44,019 bases of DNA from an uncultured Campylobacter sp. Its GTDB lineage: Bacteria; Campylobacterota; Campylobacteria; Campylobacterales; Campylobacteraceae. The stretch lies in the NCBI RefSeq assembly GCF_937973075.1, contig NZ_CALBWL010000047.1, forward strand, positions 1 to 44,019. The letters are read 5' to 3'. This document shows, piece by piece, positions 1 to 7,933 of this stretch (position 1 is the stretch's first letter; every line of letters begins with the position of its first letter). The notes beneath the pieces were generated by a model. That model saw only the letters and a list, made by a program, of their open reading frames with translations, searched no databases and was not told where the DNA came from. A program made the translations under genes and the position numbers.

Positions 1-1
1 T

Positions 2-1027
2 TTGGATAATTTTTTCTTAGACGATCGCGACCCGATTTTCGGGCTTATCATGTTGATAAGCATAATCTTGCTAGTGTCGATTCTAAGCTACATTTGGGGA
101 GTTTTTTCTAAAAAAAACGAGAGGCAGAGCCTAGAGAATTTCATCAAAAAATTTGACACCCTAGACGCGCTTAGCTCGGAGCACAGACAGCTTTTAGCAA
201 GCCCGCAAATAGACATCCCGACGCTTGAAATTTTAGCTAGCTCTTTCGTCAAAAGCGGCGACTTCGAGCGCGCGATAGAAATTTATCTAATCGCGCTAAG
301 TAAGGCTAGCGGCGGCGTACAGAGGGAGTTTATCCTCACCAATCTCGGTATCGTATATTTCAAAGCGGGCTTTTTGGGGCGCGCCGAAGAGGTGTTTTTG
401 CAGGCGCTGAAGCTGCGCCCGAGAAACAAAGAGGCTCTTACGCATCTTACGGTGATTTATGAGCGGCTGAAGCGCTTTAATGAGGCGCTTGAGGTGCTTG
501 ACGCGCTACGCGAACAGGACGCCGAAGTATATGCTCAAAGCCAGTTCGAGCGCGCTCAAATCATCGCAAACGACGCCAATACGCCGTTTAATAAGAAGAT
601 CGCTAAAATTTCAAAGCTAAACTTCAAAGGCGCGGGGCGGTTCTGTATGGAGCTTTTTATCAAAAACAAAGAGCCTATGGAGGGTTTCGATCGCTTCCCG
701 CCGATCGAGCAGGCGATCGATCTGATCTATGATTTCCCTGCGGCGGTAAACACGCAGGATGCGGAGTATAACGCCCTTTTTTACGCGCTCGGAAAAAGCG
801 ATCAAAAGCCGCAGAGCGCGAGTAAAATTTTTGAGATCAACGCGCTTATTGCTATGAAAGACGCGGGCTTTGAGGACGCGAGGCTTAGCTTTAGCTACAC
901 CTGCGCGAAGTGCAAAAGCTCGGTGGGGCTCTTCTCGCACCGCTGTCCGGTCTGCTACGAGCTAGGCAGTATGGAGATCAGAGCGCAAATTTCGGAGAAA
1001 ACCGGTGAAATCGGTCAAACTTTTTAG
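2..1027 (+). CDS. Membrane-anchored TPR protein with C-terminal zinc ribbon (LapB-like layout)
   Basis: One hydrophobic segment near residues 12-34 should anchor the protein in the inner membrane. Tetratricopeptide-like helix pairs follow (about residues 70-200, with clear units such as GDFERAIEIYLIAL and GFLGRAEEVFLQALKLRP). A C-terminal zinc ribbon has C301-x2-C304 and C315-x2-C318. Anchor, TPRs and a rubredoxin-like knuckle is the layout of E. coli LapB/YciM, which controls LPS synthesis; a shared role here is inference. The gene overlaps rnhA by 23 bases; a TPR gene beside rnhA-rnc-aroC is also what I recall in C. jejuni. The reading frame begins with TTG at base 2. The N-terminus looks natural, but the ribosome binding site lies outside the window, so a truncated 5' end cannot be excluded. 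Confidence 0.85.
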   Translation: MDNFFLDDRDPIFGLIMLISIILLVSILSYIWGVFSKKNERQSLENFIKKFDTLDALSSEHRQLLASPQIDIPTLEILASSFVKSGDFERAIEIYLIALSKASGGVQREFILTNLGIVYFKAGFLGRAEEVFLQALKLRPRNKEALTHLTVIYERLKRFNEALEVLDALREQDAEVYAQSQFERAQIIANDANTPFNKKIAKISKLNFKGAGRFCMELFIKNKEPMEGFDRFPPIEQAIDLIYDFPAAVNTQDAEYNALFYALGKSDQKPQSASKIFEINALIAMKDAGFEDARLSFSYTCAKCKSSVGLFSHRCPVCYELGSMEIRAQISEKTGEIGQTF

Positions 1028-1427
1028 CGACGGCAGTTGTCTCGGAAACCCTGGAGCGGGCGGCTGGGCTTACATACTGCAATATGGCGACGCGATAAAA
1101 AAGGCAAGCGGCGCAGAGGCGATGACGACCAATAATCAAATGGAGCTAACAGCCGCTATAATGGGGCTTAGCGCGCTTAAGCAGCCCTGCCGCGTCGAGC
1201 TTTTTACCGACAGCGAATATGTCGTTAAAGCGATAAATTCCTGGCTCGCAAAGTGGGTCGCTACCGATTTTAAGGGCAAAAAAAACGCGGATCTGTGGCG
1301 TAGATACCTTGCGGCGGCAGCGCCTCACGAGATCAAAGCCTCCTGGGTCAAGGGGCATGCGGGTCATCCGCAAAATGAGGAGTGCGATGCTATGGCTCGC
1401 GCGGCTGCAGAAGCGATAAAGGGCTAA
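1005..1427 (+). CDS. rnhA: Ribonuclease HI
   Basis: Cleaves the RNA strand of RNA-DNA hybrids (primer removal, R-loop clearance) in the cytoplasm. The 140-residue protein has the family's usual short length and the four acidic catalytic residues in context: Asp in LFSDGSCLGNPG, Glu in NNQMELTAA, Asp in LFTDSEYV, and Asp in the last motif, NEECDAMA. The His of the flexible loop before it is in KGHAGHP. The start is GTG at 1005, inside the end of the upstream TPR gene, which suggests translational coupling. Identification is secure. Confidence 0.97.
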   Translation: MKSVKLFSDGSCLGNPGAGGWAYILQYGDAIKKASGAEAMTTNNQMELTAAIMGLSALKQPCRVELFTDSEYVVKAINSWLAKWVATDFKGKKNADLWRRYLAAAAPHEIKASWVKGHAGHPQNEECDAMARAAAEAIKG

Positions 1428-1596
1428 AATTCTGCGGCAAAGCTTGTGGTTGCGCGGATTTGCCCGCGTTTACTTTGCACGCAGAGCCGCCTCGGCGTAA
1501 ATTTTATCGCCCGAAGCCGGTTTTGACGCTTTCGTTCACGCAATCGAGCTCTTGTATTTGGGGGCAGGCGTGTTTTTGGCGTGGATTGTATGTGCA

Positions 1597-1619
1597 GCAA
1601 GTGGGCTTCGGCGCGGTTT
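1597..1619 (+). repeat. Direct repeat copy 1
   Basis: A 23-base run, beginning GCAAGTGGGCTTCGGCGCGG, recurs exactly at 1791-1813. The preceding ~30 bases (GTGTTTTTGGCGTGGATTG here, GCGTTTTTGGCGAAGATTA there) are also alike, so the duplicated unit is about 50-55 bases, partly diverged. Confidence 0.85.
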
Positions 1620-1790
1620 AGCTTTGATACGTTCTATTCGTTCGCGTTTGCTCGCGCAAGCTCGCACTTATTTTGCGCACGGATTTGGTCTGTGGCGGAC
1701 GAGCTTTGGTGAAGATTTTGTTAGCAGCGAGCAGGCTTTAGCGCTACCCTATTCGCGGCGAGCGCGTTTTTGGCGAAGATTAAATTTGCG

Positions 1791-1813
1791 GCAAGTGGGC
1801 TTCGGCGCGGTTT
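1791..1813 (+). repeat. Direct repeat copy 2
   Basis: Second exact copy of the 23-base repeat at 1597-1619, with a similar left flank, 194 bases downstream in the same orientation. Confidence 0.85.
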
Positions 1814-1992
1814 GCGTTAGAATTAGCAGGCTACGTTTAAATTTTATTCGCCTCAGATCGGCGACGGTGCGTTTCATTCGCCGCGTTAATGCAAATTTAG
1901 CGCAGATCCCGCTCGCGTTCGTTTCACTTGTGCGAGTTTTGTTCGCACCGGATGCCGTTTGCGTGCGGATCGCCGCGAATTTCGTAAAATTT

Positions 1993-1998
1993 TATAAT
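1993..1998 (+). promoter_or_regulatory. Possible -10 box for rnc-aroC
   Basis: A consensus TATAAT lies 11 bases before the rnc start codon. If used, the leader would be only about five bases, so either the mRNA is almost leaderless or the real start of transcription is further upstream. No -35 box is evident, as is common in Campylobacter. Confidence 0.4.
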
Positions 1999-2009
1999 AA
2001 AGGGCAAAG

Positions 2010-2909
2010 ATGCAAAATTTAGAAAAACTACAAGAAAAACTGGGCTATAAATTTAAAAACCAGGCCCACCTCAAGATCGCTCTTACGCACAAAAGCGCCA
2101 AAAACGGGCACAACAACGAGAGGCTGGAATTTTTAGGCGATGCGGTGATGGATCTGATCGTGGGCGAGTATCTTTTCAAAAAATTTAGCAGCGATGAGGG
2201 CGATCTGAGCAAGCTGCGCGCCGCACTCGTGAACGAAAGTAGCTTTTCTAAATTTGCAAAATTTTTGGGCATCGGCGAGAACCTGAATATGTCGCTGTCT
2301 GAGGAGCGCAACGGCGGGCGCGAGAAGCCATCGCTGCTTTCGGACGCGTTTGAGGCGATAATGGGCGCCGTCTATCTCGAGAGCGGGCTGCAAAACACCG
2401 CCCGCATCGCGACTACAATCTTAGAAATCCTCTATCCGCGCATCAGCTTTAACGAGCTCGTTAAAGACTACAAAACCGCGCTGCAAGAGCTCACGCAGGC
2501 AAAATTCGGCGTCACGCCCGAATATGTTCTTTTAGGCTCGAGCGGCCCAGATCATAAAAAAAGCTTCGAAATGGCGGCGCTCGTAGGCGGCAAGCGGCTC
2601 TCCTCCGCCGTGGGAGCCAGCAAAAAAGAAGCAGAGCAAAAATGCGCGCAAATTGCGATCGAGCTTTTACAAAACGGCGCCTCACACGGCACTAGCGCGA
2701 AAAATAGTGAGCAAACGGCATGCGCCAGTGACGTACAAAGCGGCGCGAACTGCGCTCAGGACGGCAAAAAAGGCTCACGAGGCGGCAGCGGACGGGCGCA
2801 TGGCTGCAAAAAGAGCGACCGCGCCGGCGCATCAGGCGGCACGCCGAGCGCTAAAAAAAGCAATGAGCGAAACGGGCGTGATACGGATAGACAAGGAGGC
2901 GCGCTATGA
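2010..2909 (+). CDS. rnc: Ribonuclease III with extra low-complexity tail
   Basis: Double-strand-specific endoribonuclease for rRNA and mRNA processing. The nuclease domain holds the signature NERLEFLGDAV (about residues 36-46) and the second acidic pair D112/E115 in SDAFEAIMG; a double-stranded-RNA-binding domain spans about 151-220, ending in GASKKEAEQKCAQIAIELL. Campylobacter RNase III is normally about 225 residues. This one continues for roughly 75 more residues of Gly/Ser/Ala/Lys/Arg-rich sequence with no domain resemblance. The tail is strongly basic, so it may add nonspecific RNA affinity (inference). The stop overlaps the aroC start as ATGA. Confidence 0.96.
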   Translation: MQNLEKLQEKLGYKFKNQAHLKIALTHKSAKNGHNNERLEFLGDAVMDLIVGEYLFKKFSSDEGDLSKLRAALVNESSFSKFAKFLGIGENLNMSLSEERNGGREKPSLLSDAFEAIMGAVYLESGLQNTARIATTILEILYPRISFNELVKDYKTALQELTQAKFGVTPEYVLLGSSGPDHKKSFEMAALVGGKRLSSAVGASKKEAEQKCAQIAIELLQNGASHGTSAKNSEQTACASDVQSGANCAQDGKKGSRGGSGRAHGCKKSDRAGASGGTPSAKKSNERNGRDTDRQGGAL

Positions 2910-4021
2910 ATACTTTCGGCGAGAGATTACGCCTTAGCACCTTCGGCGAGAGCCACGGCGCGGCGATCGGCGGCGTTTTGGACGGCTTTCCGGCTGGCGT
3001 GGCGATCGAGCCTTCAAATATCCAAAGCGAGCTTGACCGCCGCAAACCGGGCGGCAAATATGCTACGCCGCGCAAAGAAGCCGACGAGATCGAAATTTTA
3101 AGCGGAATTTTTGACGGTCGCAGCTCCGGCGCGGCGATCGGATTTATCATCCGCAACGCAAACCAGCATTCAAAGGACTACGAAAATCTCAAGGATATTT
3201 TCCGCCCCGCACACGCCGATTTTTCGTATTTTGCCAAATATGGACTGCGCGATTACCGAGGCGGCGGACGGGCAAGCGCGCGAGAAACCGCCGTGCGCGT
3301 GGCTGCGGGAGCGTTTGCGCAAATCCTGCTAAATCACTTTAAAATTTCCGTAAAAAGCGGAATCTGCGGCGTGGGCGAAATTTACGCGGGAAATTTAGAC
3401 TTCGACTTTGCGCAAAACAGCGAGATTTTCGCGCTCGATCCCGCCGTAGAGGGCGCACAAAAGGAGTTAATTCTAAGCGTCAAAAATGCGGGCGATAGTA
3501 TCGGCGGCTGCGTGCTAACGCGCGTCACGGGCGTGCCTGCTGGGCTCGGCGAGCCGCTGTACGGCAAGCTGGATGCGACGCTTGCGGGCGCGCTGATGGG
3601 CATAAACGGCGTAAAGGCAGTGCAGATCGGCGCCGGAGTGAAGGCAAGCACGCTAAAAGGCAGCGAAAATAACGATTTTATGCGCGCTAGCAAAAATTCG
3701 ATCCACACCAACGGCGGCAAGATCGGCGCAAATTTCGCGAGCAACAACGCAGGCGGGATCTTAGGCGGCATAAGTAGCGGCGCGCCTATCGAGATAACGA
3801 CGCATTTTAAGCCCACTCCGAGCATTTTCATGGCGCAGCATAGCGTGGACGTGCGCGGCGCAGACGCGATCTGCGAGCTGCGCGGGCGGCACGATCCGTG
3901 TATCGCCGTGCGCGGCAGCGTCGTAGCTACTGCAATGGCGCGGCTGGCGATCGCCGATGCGCTGCTGCTAAACGCGAGCGCGACGCTGGGGAATTTAAAG
4001 CGAATTTACGGCGAGGATTAA
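2906..4021 (+). CDS. aroC: Chorismate synthase
   Basis: Last step of the shikimate pathway: 5-enolpyruvylshikimate-3-phosphate to chorismate with reduced FMN. The N-terminus shows the family signature GESHGAAIGGVLDGFPAG, then RRKPG, an Arg-rich RGGGRASARETAVRVAAGA motif and, near the end, CELRGRHDPCIAVR. The length of 371 is normal. The start codon overlaps the rnc stop (ATGA), with GGAGG just upstream inside rnc, so the two are translated together. Confidence 0.98.
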   Translation: MNTFGERLRLSTFGESHGAAIGGVLDGFPAGVAIEPSNIQSELDRRKPGGKYATPRKEADEIEILSGIFDGRSSGAAIGFIIRNANQHSKDYENLKDIFRPAHADFSYFAKYGLRDYRGGGRASARETAVRVAAGAFAQILLNHFKISVKSGICGVGEIYAGNLDFDFAQNSEIFALDPAVEGAQKELILSVKNAGDSIGGCVLTRVTGVPAGLGEPLYGKLDATLAGALMGINGVKAVQIGAGVKASTLKGSENNDFMRASKNSIHTNGGKIGANFASNNAGGILGGISSGAPIEITTHFKPTPSIFMAQHSVDVRGADAICELRGRHDPCIAVRGSVVATAMARLAIADALLLNASATLGNLKRIYGED

Positions 4022-4036
4022 ATTTAGACGCGCGGT

Positions 4037-4072
4037 CCCTTAAATTTCGCGAAATTTCATTAAATTTAAGGG
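4037..4072. terminator. Perfect hairpin after aroC
   Basis: CCCTTAAATTT at 4037-4047 pairs perfectly with AAATTTAAGGG at 4062-4072 (11 bp, 14-base loop that contains another small palindrome around CGCG). It lies 16 bases after aroC and before the acetyltransferase gene. There is no long T run, so its strength as a terminator is uncertain. Confidence 0.5.
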
Positions 4073-4150
4073 CCGAGCGATGAAATCCCCGCGAGCTAGG
4101 CAGGCAAATTTTAAATTTACGCGGTAGGCTTATCGCGACAAGGAGGGCAA

Positions 4151-5458
4151 ATGAGACTTGAGCGTATCGGCGAGGACTCGGCGCTGATTGCGCGCATAGA
4201 GGCGATCAACGTCGCAGCGTTCCCCGAAATCGAACGTATCAGCATAAAAAATTTCTTAAAAATGTCGCGTAAAGGACAGCTTGAAATCGCGGCGATTTTC
4301 GAGGATTTTACTGCCATGGGCGCCGGCGGCGTGCCCGATAAACACTACGCGGCGGCGAGCGAAAATTTATGCGTGGGATCGCAAGATCGCGGCGAAGCTA
4401 ACCAAAATCGCAGTGCTGCGGGTAAAAATTATGATGCGGATAACTGCGGCGCGGCAGAATTCGCCTCTTTGAATTCCAAAAATCGCAGCGCGGTAGGTAA
4501 AAAATCCAGTGCGACGTGTGAAAAATCCAGCTTGGAAAGTAAAAATCCCAGCGCGGAGGCAAGCGGAAATTCAAGCGCGGCGGCGCAAAATTTAAGCGGC
4601 GAGGAACTGGTGGGATTTTTCGTCTATAGGACCGAGCAAACTTACAAGCGCGCGGTTTTGCACCACAAACAGCCGCCGCCTCGCCTAAATGTGGATAAAA
4701 TTTTAAGATCCAAAGCCCATAGCGGCGCGGAATTCACCTGCGGCTCAGGATCTTTCGGTGCTGCGAGCGATGAAATTTCAGATTTAAGCGCTAACAACCG
4801 AGTTTTGGGCGCGGGCGTGGATCAAGGGCTAGTGAGCGATAATATAAAACGCGCGGACGGCGATTTAAAGCAGGCTAGTGCGGGAGAAATACTATGCCGC
4901 GGTGCCGCGACAGATAAAATTTCAAATGTGAGCGTGCACGACGAAATTTCACCGAGCGCTACGGAGAGCGAAATTTCGTCCGATGCCGCAAAGGGAAAGA
5001 TTTTGTGCTACGATGAAAGCGGGATTTCGTGCCGCGATGAAAGTAAAATTTCGAGTTGCGAGAAGAGCGAACCCTCAAGCGGCAAGCAGAGCGAGATTTT
5101 TTACGTGGCTTACCTCGGCATCGATGCGAAATTTCGCGGGCTAGGGATCGGCTCAAGGCTGCTCGCTCTCATCGTCACGCAAAATCCGCGCGCGCAAATC
5201 GTCCTTGATGTCGAGCCACCGCACGAGGACGCGCCCAACCTCGCGCAGCGCCTACGCCGCATAGAATTCTACGGCAGGCACGGTTTTCGGCGCTGCGGCA
5301 AGTTTTTCAACTACGCGGGGCTAAGCTTCGAGATCCTTGCTAAACCGCCGCTAAGCGCGCCGCAGCAGGGATTTGACGTAGCGAGCTTCGTGAGATTTAT
5401 CGGCGCGGGCAATAAATTTAGATTTAAAATCACCGACGCGCCGCTATACAAAAACTAA
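4151..5458 (+). CDS. GNAT-family N-acetyltransferase split by two low-complexity inserts
   Basis: Residues 1-53 and 151-167 look like the N-terminal half of a GNAT fold, and residues 315-435 carry the acetyl-CoA-binding motif A (YLGIDAKFRGLGIGSRLLAL, with RGLGIG as the pyrophosphate loop) and a motif-B-like IEFYGRHGFRRCG. Between these conserved blocks sit about 97 residues (54-150) and about 147 residues (168-314) of Ser/Asn/Ala/Glu/Lys-rich repetitive sequence, for example NRSAxGK and xxEISxxxxx units. Removing both would leave about 190 residues, a typical GNAT length. The frame stays open throughout, so the inserts are maintained in frame. The start at 4151 has a strong AAGGAGG site. Substrate unknown. 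The stop overlaps the next start (TAATG). Confidence 0.85.
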   Translation: MRLERIGEDSALIARIEAINVAAFPEIERISIKNFLKMSRKGQLEIAAIFEDFTAMGAGGVPDKHYAAASENLCVGSQDRGEANQNRSAAGKNYDADNCGAAEFASLNSKNRSAVGKKSSATCEKSSLESKNPSAEASGNSSAAAQNLSGEELVGFFVYRTEQTYKRAVLHHKQPPPRLNVDKILRSKAHSGAEFTCGSGSFGAASDEISDLSANNRVLGAGVDQGLVSDNIKRADGDLKQASAGEILCRGAATDKISNVSVHDEISPSATESEISSDAAKGKILCYDESGISCRDESKISSCEKSEPSSGKQSEIFYVAYLGIDAKFRGLGIGSRLLALIVTQNPRAQIVLDVEPPHEDAPNLAQRLRRIEFYGRHGFRRCGKFFNYAGLSFEILAKPPLSAPQQGFDVASFVRFIGAGNKFRFKITDAPLYKN

Positions 5459-6147
5459 TGCAAAAGCCCGAATTTAGCCTCATCTGCGATGATACATTTT
5501 ATAGAATTTTCTCCGTCGCGATCCTTGCGTTTTTTTGCATTTTTATCTCTTTAGACATCGGCGGATCGGGGGAACTGTTTTACACGGACAGCCCGCTACG
5601 CTCGCAGCGAGCCAAGCCCAGCCTGACGATTGTTTTTATGTTTTTAGCGCTACTTTATCTGCGAAGCGGTAGCAAAGAGGCGGCGCGCGTGGAATTTGAC
5701 GAGCTTAAAATATCCTTTCGCAGAGGGCTAGACAAATACGATCTTATGCTTGGATGCGTTGATCTGATAGAGCTGTCGCTCGGCTTCGTGCGGACGTTTC
5801 GCGTGCCGTTTATAAGCTACGAGCGGTTTTTGAAACTGCAAGAAATTTTAAAATTCTTGCTTCTTTTCGCATACGTCGCGGGCGTGTTTTTGACGATCAA
5901 ATTCGGCTTTGCCGAGGCTGCGATCTATGCAGCGGCGGGCATTTTTGCGATTTTGATCGCTTCAAAGCTCGTAGTCGCGCGAAGGCTAGACGGACGAGTG
6001 GGGCTACGACTGCGCGACTGCCTGCTACTGCGCGGGAGGGACGATACGGGCGCGGCGGTATTTTTTTGCATCCGTCCTAGCCGCGCCGAGCGTGAGGCTT
6101 TACGCATATATTTCTTGAAAAATTTCAGCTACGACATTAAGGCGTGA
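5458..6147 (+). CDS. Hypothetical membrane protein
   Basis: Not recognised as a known family. It has hydrophobic segments near residues 17-32, 54-66, and a pair around 130-170 (FLLLFAYVAGVFLTI and AAIYAAAGIFAILIASKLVVA), separated by a soluble stretch of about 65 residues containing an FDELKISFRRGLDKYDLM segment. The arrangement of a hydrophilic loop between two membrane pairs resembles small bacterial PH-like membrane proteins, but I cannot assign it. It starts on the last base of the upstream acetyltransferase stop (TAATG), implying coupled translation. Confidence 0.75.
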   Translation: MQKPEFSLICDDTFYRIFSVAILAFFCIFISLDIGGSGELFYTDSPLRSQRAKPSLTIVFMFLALLYLRSGSKEAARVEFDELKISFRRGLDKYDLMLGCVDLIELSLGFVRTFRVPFISYERFLKLQEILKFLLLFAYVAGVFLTIKFGFAEAAIYAAAGIFAILIASKLVVARRLDGRVGLRLRDCLLLRGRDDTGAAVFFCIRPSRAEREALRIYFLKNFSYDIKA

Positions 6148-6219
6148 AATTTTTCGGTTTTCAGCGTAAAATTTAGACCCGCGGGGTAGAATTACAAAAA
6201 TTTTTACACGGAGCAAACA

Positions 6220-6834
6220 ATGAAAAATTTCTTTCTAGCCGCAATAGTTTGCGCGCTTTTTAGCGGTTGCGCATACGAAGCGCAGTTTAATCAAAACGCC
6301 GATGTGGCGCCGTTTGATGACACTATAAGCGCGACTAACGCCATGCAAAGCGCGCTCATTTATATCCCTAGCGAGCTAATGGGGACGAAAAGCTACGCCG
6401 CAAGCTCGAAGCTAGGCAGAGACGATGAGCTTAAAATCGATGTCGGCGAGTTCGTCGCAGGCGAGGCAAAGCGCTTCTTTGGCACCTACCTAAGGCGCGT
6501 GAGCGTCACCGACGACGAAAAAGCGCTGCAAGGCAAAGGGCTCGTCATCGCACCCGAGCTTAGCTCATTCGGCTTTGGCTTTTACAGCTCCGACGGCATC
6601 GACGTTTCGGCAAAGCCCTATGTGCGCTACAATCTACGTCTAAAAATGTTTAAAAACGGAAAGCCGATCTACAACCAAAATATAGCCGTAAACGAGCGCA
6701 ACTTCGGCGAGGAGGAATTCTTCGGCGGCGGTCAGGGCTCATACGCGCAGATCGGCGGGATCTTTCAAAAATCGATGGCGAATGACTACGCCGTGCACGC
6801 CAGAGAGATTTTGGACGTAATCAACGATAATTAA
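6220..6834 (+). CDS. Lipoprotein of unknown function
   Basis: A type II signal peptide ends in the lipobox LFSGC (Cys 17), so the mature 188-residue protein should be lipid-anchored. The rest is an alternating-pattern domain: LKIDVGEFVAGEAKRFFGTYL, a strand-rich middle (VIAPELSSFGFGFYSSDGIDV, YVRYNLRLKMFKNG) and a C-terminal helix. It recalls YajG-type outer-membrane lipoproteins in layout, but I do not recognise a family. A possible TAGAAT -10 box is at 6187-6192, and the gene is followed by a good terminator. Confidence 0.8.
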   Translation: MKNFFLAAIVCALFSGCAYEAQFNQNADVAPFDDTISATNAMQSALIYIPSELMGTKSYAASSKLGRDDELKIDVGEFVAGEAKRFFGTYLRRVSVTDDEKALQGKGLVIAPELSSFGFGFYSSDGIDVSAKPYVRYNLRLKMFKNGKPIYNQNIAVNERNFGEEEFFGGGQGSYAQIGGIFQKSMANDYAVHAREILDVINDN

Positions 6835-6858
6835 TCGCGCTTACGCCTTTGTGCGTGG

Positions 6859-6884
6859 TAAGCGGCATCTGGTCGCTTATTTTT
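6859..6884 (+). terminator. Intrinsic terminator of the lipoprotein gene
   Basis: TAAGCG (6859-6864), a 9-base loop, CGCTTA (6874-6879), then five T. It lies 25 bases after the lipoprotein stop codon. Confidence 0.65.
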
Positions 6885-7325
6885 GCCCGCCGTCTTGTGG
6901 TAAAATTTGTCGCGGCGATCTTACGACACGCACTTGCGGATCGTCGCGCCTAAGCTCTATCTAGCGATAGGCTTTAAAGCTCTCATAGACGCGCTTTCTT
7001 GCGGGATTTACTAATCTACGGCATTAAATCCTTTTGATATCGAGTTTGTCGGTACTCTAAGCATCGAATTTATTTCGCAAGCTGAGTTAAATTCCGTAAA
7101 AATCGCGTTATGAAATTAACTTGGCAGCTCATATTTAAGTGCGGCGAGCCAATAAATTCCGCACCTTGACATACTGCCTAATTTCACTTTTCGGAGCCAA
7201 ATTTTGTAAATAAATTTTTCACATTCTCTGCCCTGCTTGCATAAAATTCCATATTCGCGGCACCAAAAATTCGATCTAAATTTAAAGCACCGATTAATAT
7301 TAATTTTTATATCATTACTAAATTT
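6885..7325. other. Gene-free spacer
   Basis: About 440 bases, A+T-rich towards the right end, with scattered AAATTT and AAAATTCC words. No open frame with a ribosome binding site, no tRNA and no recognisable gene remnant was found in the frames I read. The right end must hold the promoter of the 7341 gene: the run TTAATATTAATTTTTATATCATTAC is a plausible -10 region. Confidence 0.5.
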
Positions 7326-7340
7326 TTTAAGGAGAGAATT

Positions 7341-7733
7341 ATGAAAAAGTTTTTATTGCTTCCGTTTGCTTTCGCGGCGCTTTTTGCAGCACCAAGCTGT
7401 GATAATGTTCAGCTCAAAGCAGTCGTGGAAGGTATCAATAAGAGTGCGCCGATGCGAGTCGACGAGATTACCACATTAACGGGTGCTGAGTGCAAGGATG
7501 GCAGCTTCATCTATAACTACGAGCTAAATGACGGCATGGGGATGAAATTTGACAGTGTCGGAAATGATCAAAAAACCATGATACAAAATGTCATAGATAG
7601 CCAAAATAAGCAAATTTTTTGCAATCAGATGAAGGTAATGCATCCGCTAATAAACAGCGCGATATGGAGCTATAAGATAAAAAGTGGCGAAGAATTTATA
7701 AGGGTAGAATTTAAGCCTAGCGACTGCAAGTAG
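7341..7733 (+). CDS. Small exported four-cysteine protein (paralogue of 8311-8790)
   Basis: Starts 8 bases after AAGGAGAG. Residues 1-17 form a signal peptide (KKFLLLPFAFAALFAA), so the ~113-residue mature protein should be periplasmic. The sequence around Cys 20 (FAAPSC) is not a good lipobox. Core motifs: INKSAPMRVDEITTLTGAEC, GSFIYNYELND, and Cys residues near the start, in AECKDG, in IFCNQM and at the end (SDCK). All four cysteines and the motif IN..AP.R.D..TTL.GA.C..GSFIY.Y.LN recur in the minus-strand gene at 8311-8790, so the two are paralogues; two disulfides are likely (inference). Function unknown. Confidence 0.85.
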   Translation: MKKFLLLPFAFAALFAAPSCDNVQLKAVVEGINKSAPMRVDEITTLTGAECKDGSFIYNYELNDGMGMKFDSVGNDQKTMIQNVIDSQNKQIFCNQMKVMHPLINSAIWSYKIKSGEEFIRVEFKPSDCK

Positions 7734-7760
7734 CGCTTGTGCAGGATTTAAAATTTAGCG

Positions 7761-7792
7761 CGGCGCGAGCCTTTGCCTGCTCGCCCGCGCCG
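7761..7792 (+). terminator. G+C-rich hairpin after the four-cysteine gene
   Basis: CGGCGCGAGC pairs with GCTCG...CGCGCCG across an 8-base loop with one bulge, 27 bases after the stop codon. There is no T tail, so it may be a processing or stability hairpin rather than a full terminator. Confidence 0.4.
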
Positions 7793-7846
7793 AATTCGCT
7801 TAAAATTTATCCGCTTCGCTTTTGATTTCGCCTGTGCAAAAGCAAT

Positions 7847-7933
7847 GTGCTAAAATCTCTGCTTGGCTTTTACCGCGTCGCCGCGTATAGCATGACGCAG
7901 ATCGGCGTGTATTTCGTCACCACAAAGCGCTAA
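7847..7933 (+). pseudogene. Remnant of a second O-methyltransferase gene
   Basis: The plus-strand frame reads ...FYRVAAYSMTQIGVYFVTTKR then stop. The intact methyltransferase at 8790-9878 contains RYETAAYSMTQISVYFAAMA. At the DNA level 7880-7918 matches the complement of 8931-8969 at 35 of 39 bases. Nothing recognisable of the methyltransferase remains upstream or downstream, so this is a short surviving scrap of a duplicated copy in opposite orientation to the intact gene. Confidence 0.75.

Larger units (their letters stand above)
1428..1992. other. Spacer without a convincing gene, rich in degenerate repeats
   Basis: About 565 bases between rnhA and the rnc promoter. The open frames here translate to Arg/Leu/Phe-rich sequence without family resemblance or a ribosome binding site, so I do not call a gene. 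The stretch holds a 23-base exact direct repeat (see separate entries) inside a longer imperfect copy, and many variants of GCGCAAG, GTTTTTGGCG and TTCGCG words. No tRNA-like or terminator-like fold was recognised. Confidence 0.6.

Noticed and set aside
1552..2022. 156-residue open frame between rnhA and rnc
   Set aside because: No ribosome site, Arg/Leu-rich translation without family likeness, overlaps the rnc start, and covers a duplicated noncoding repeat.
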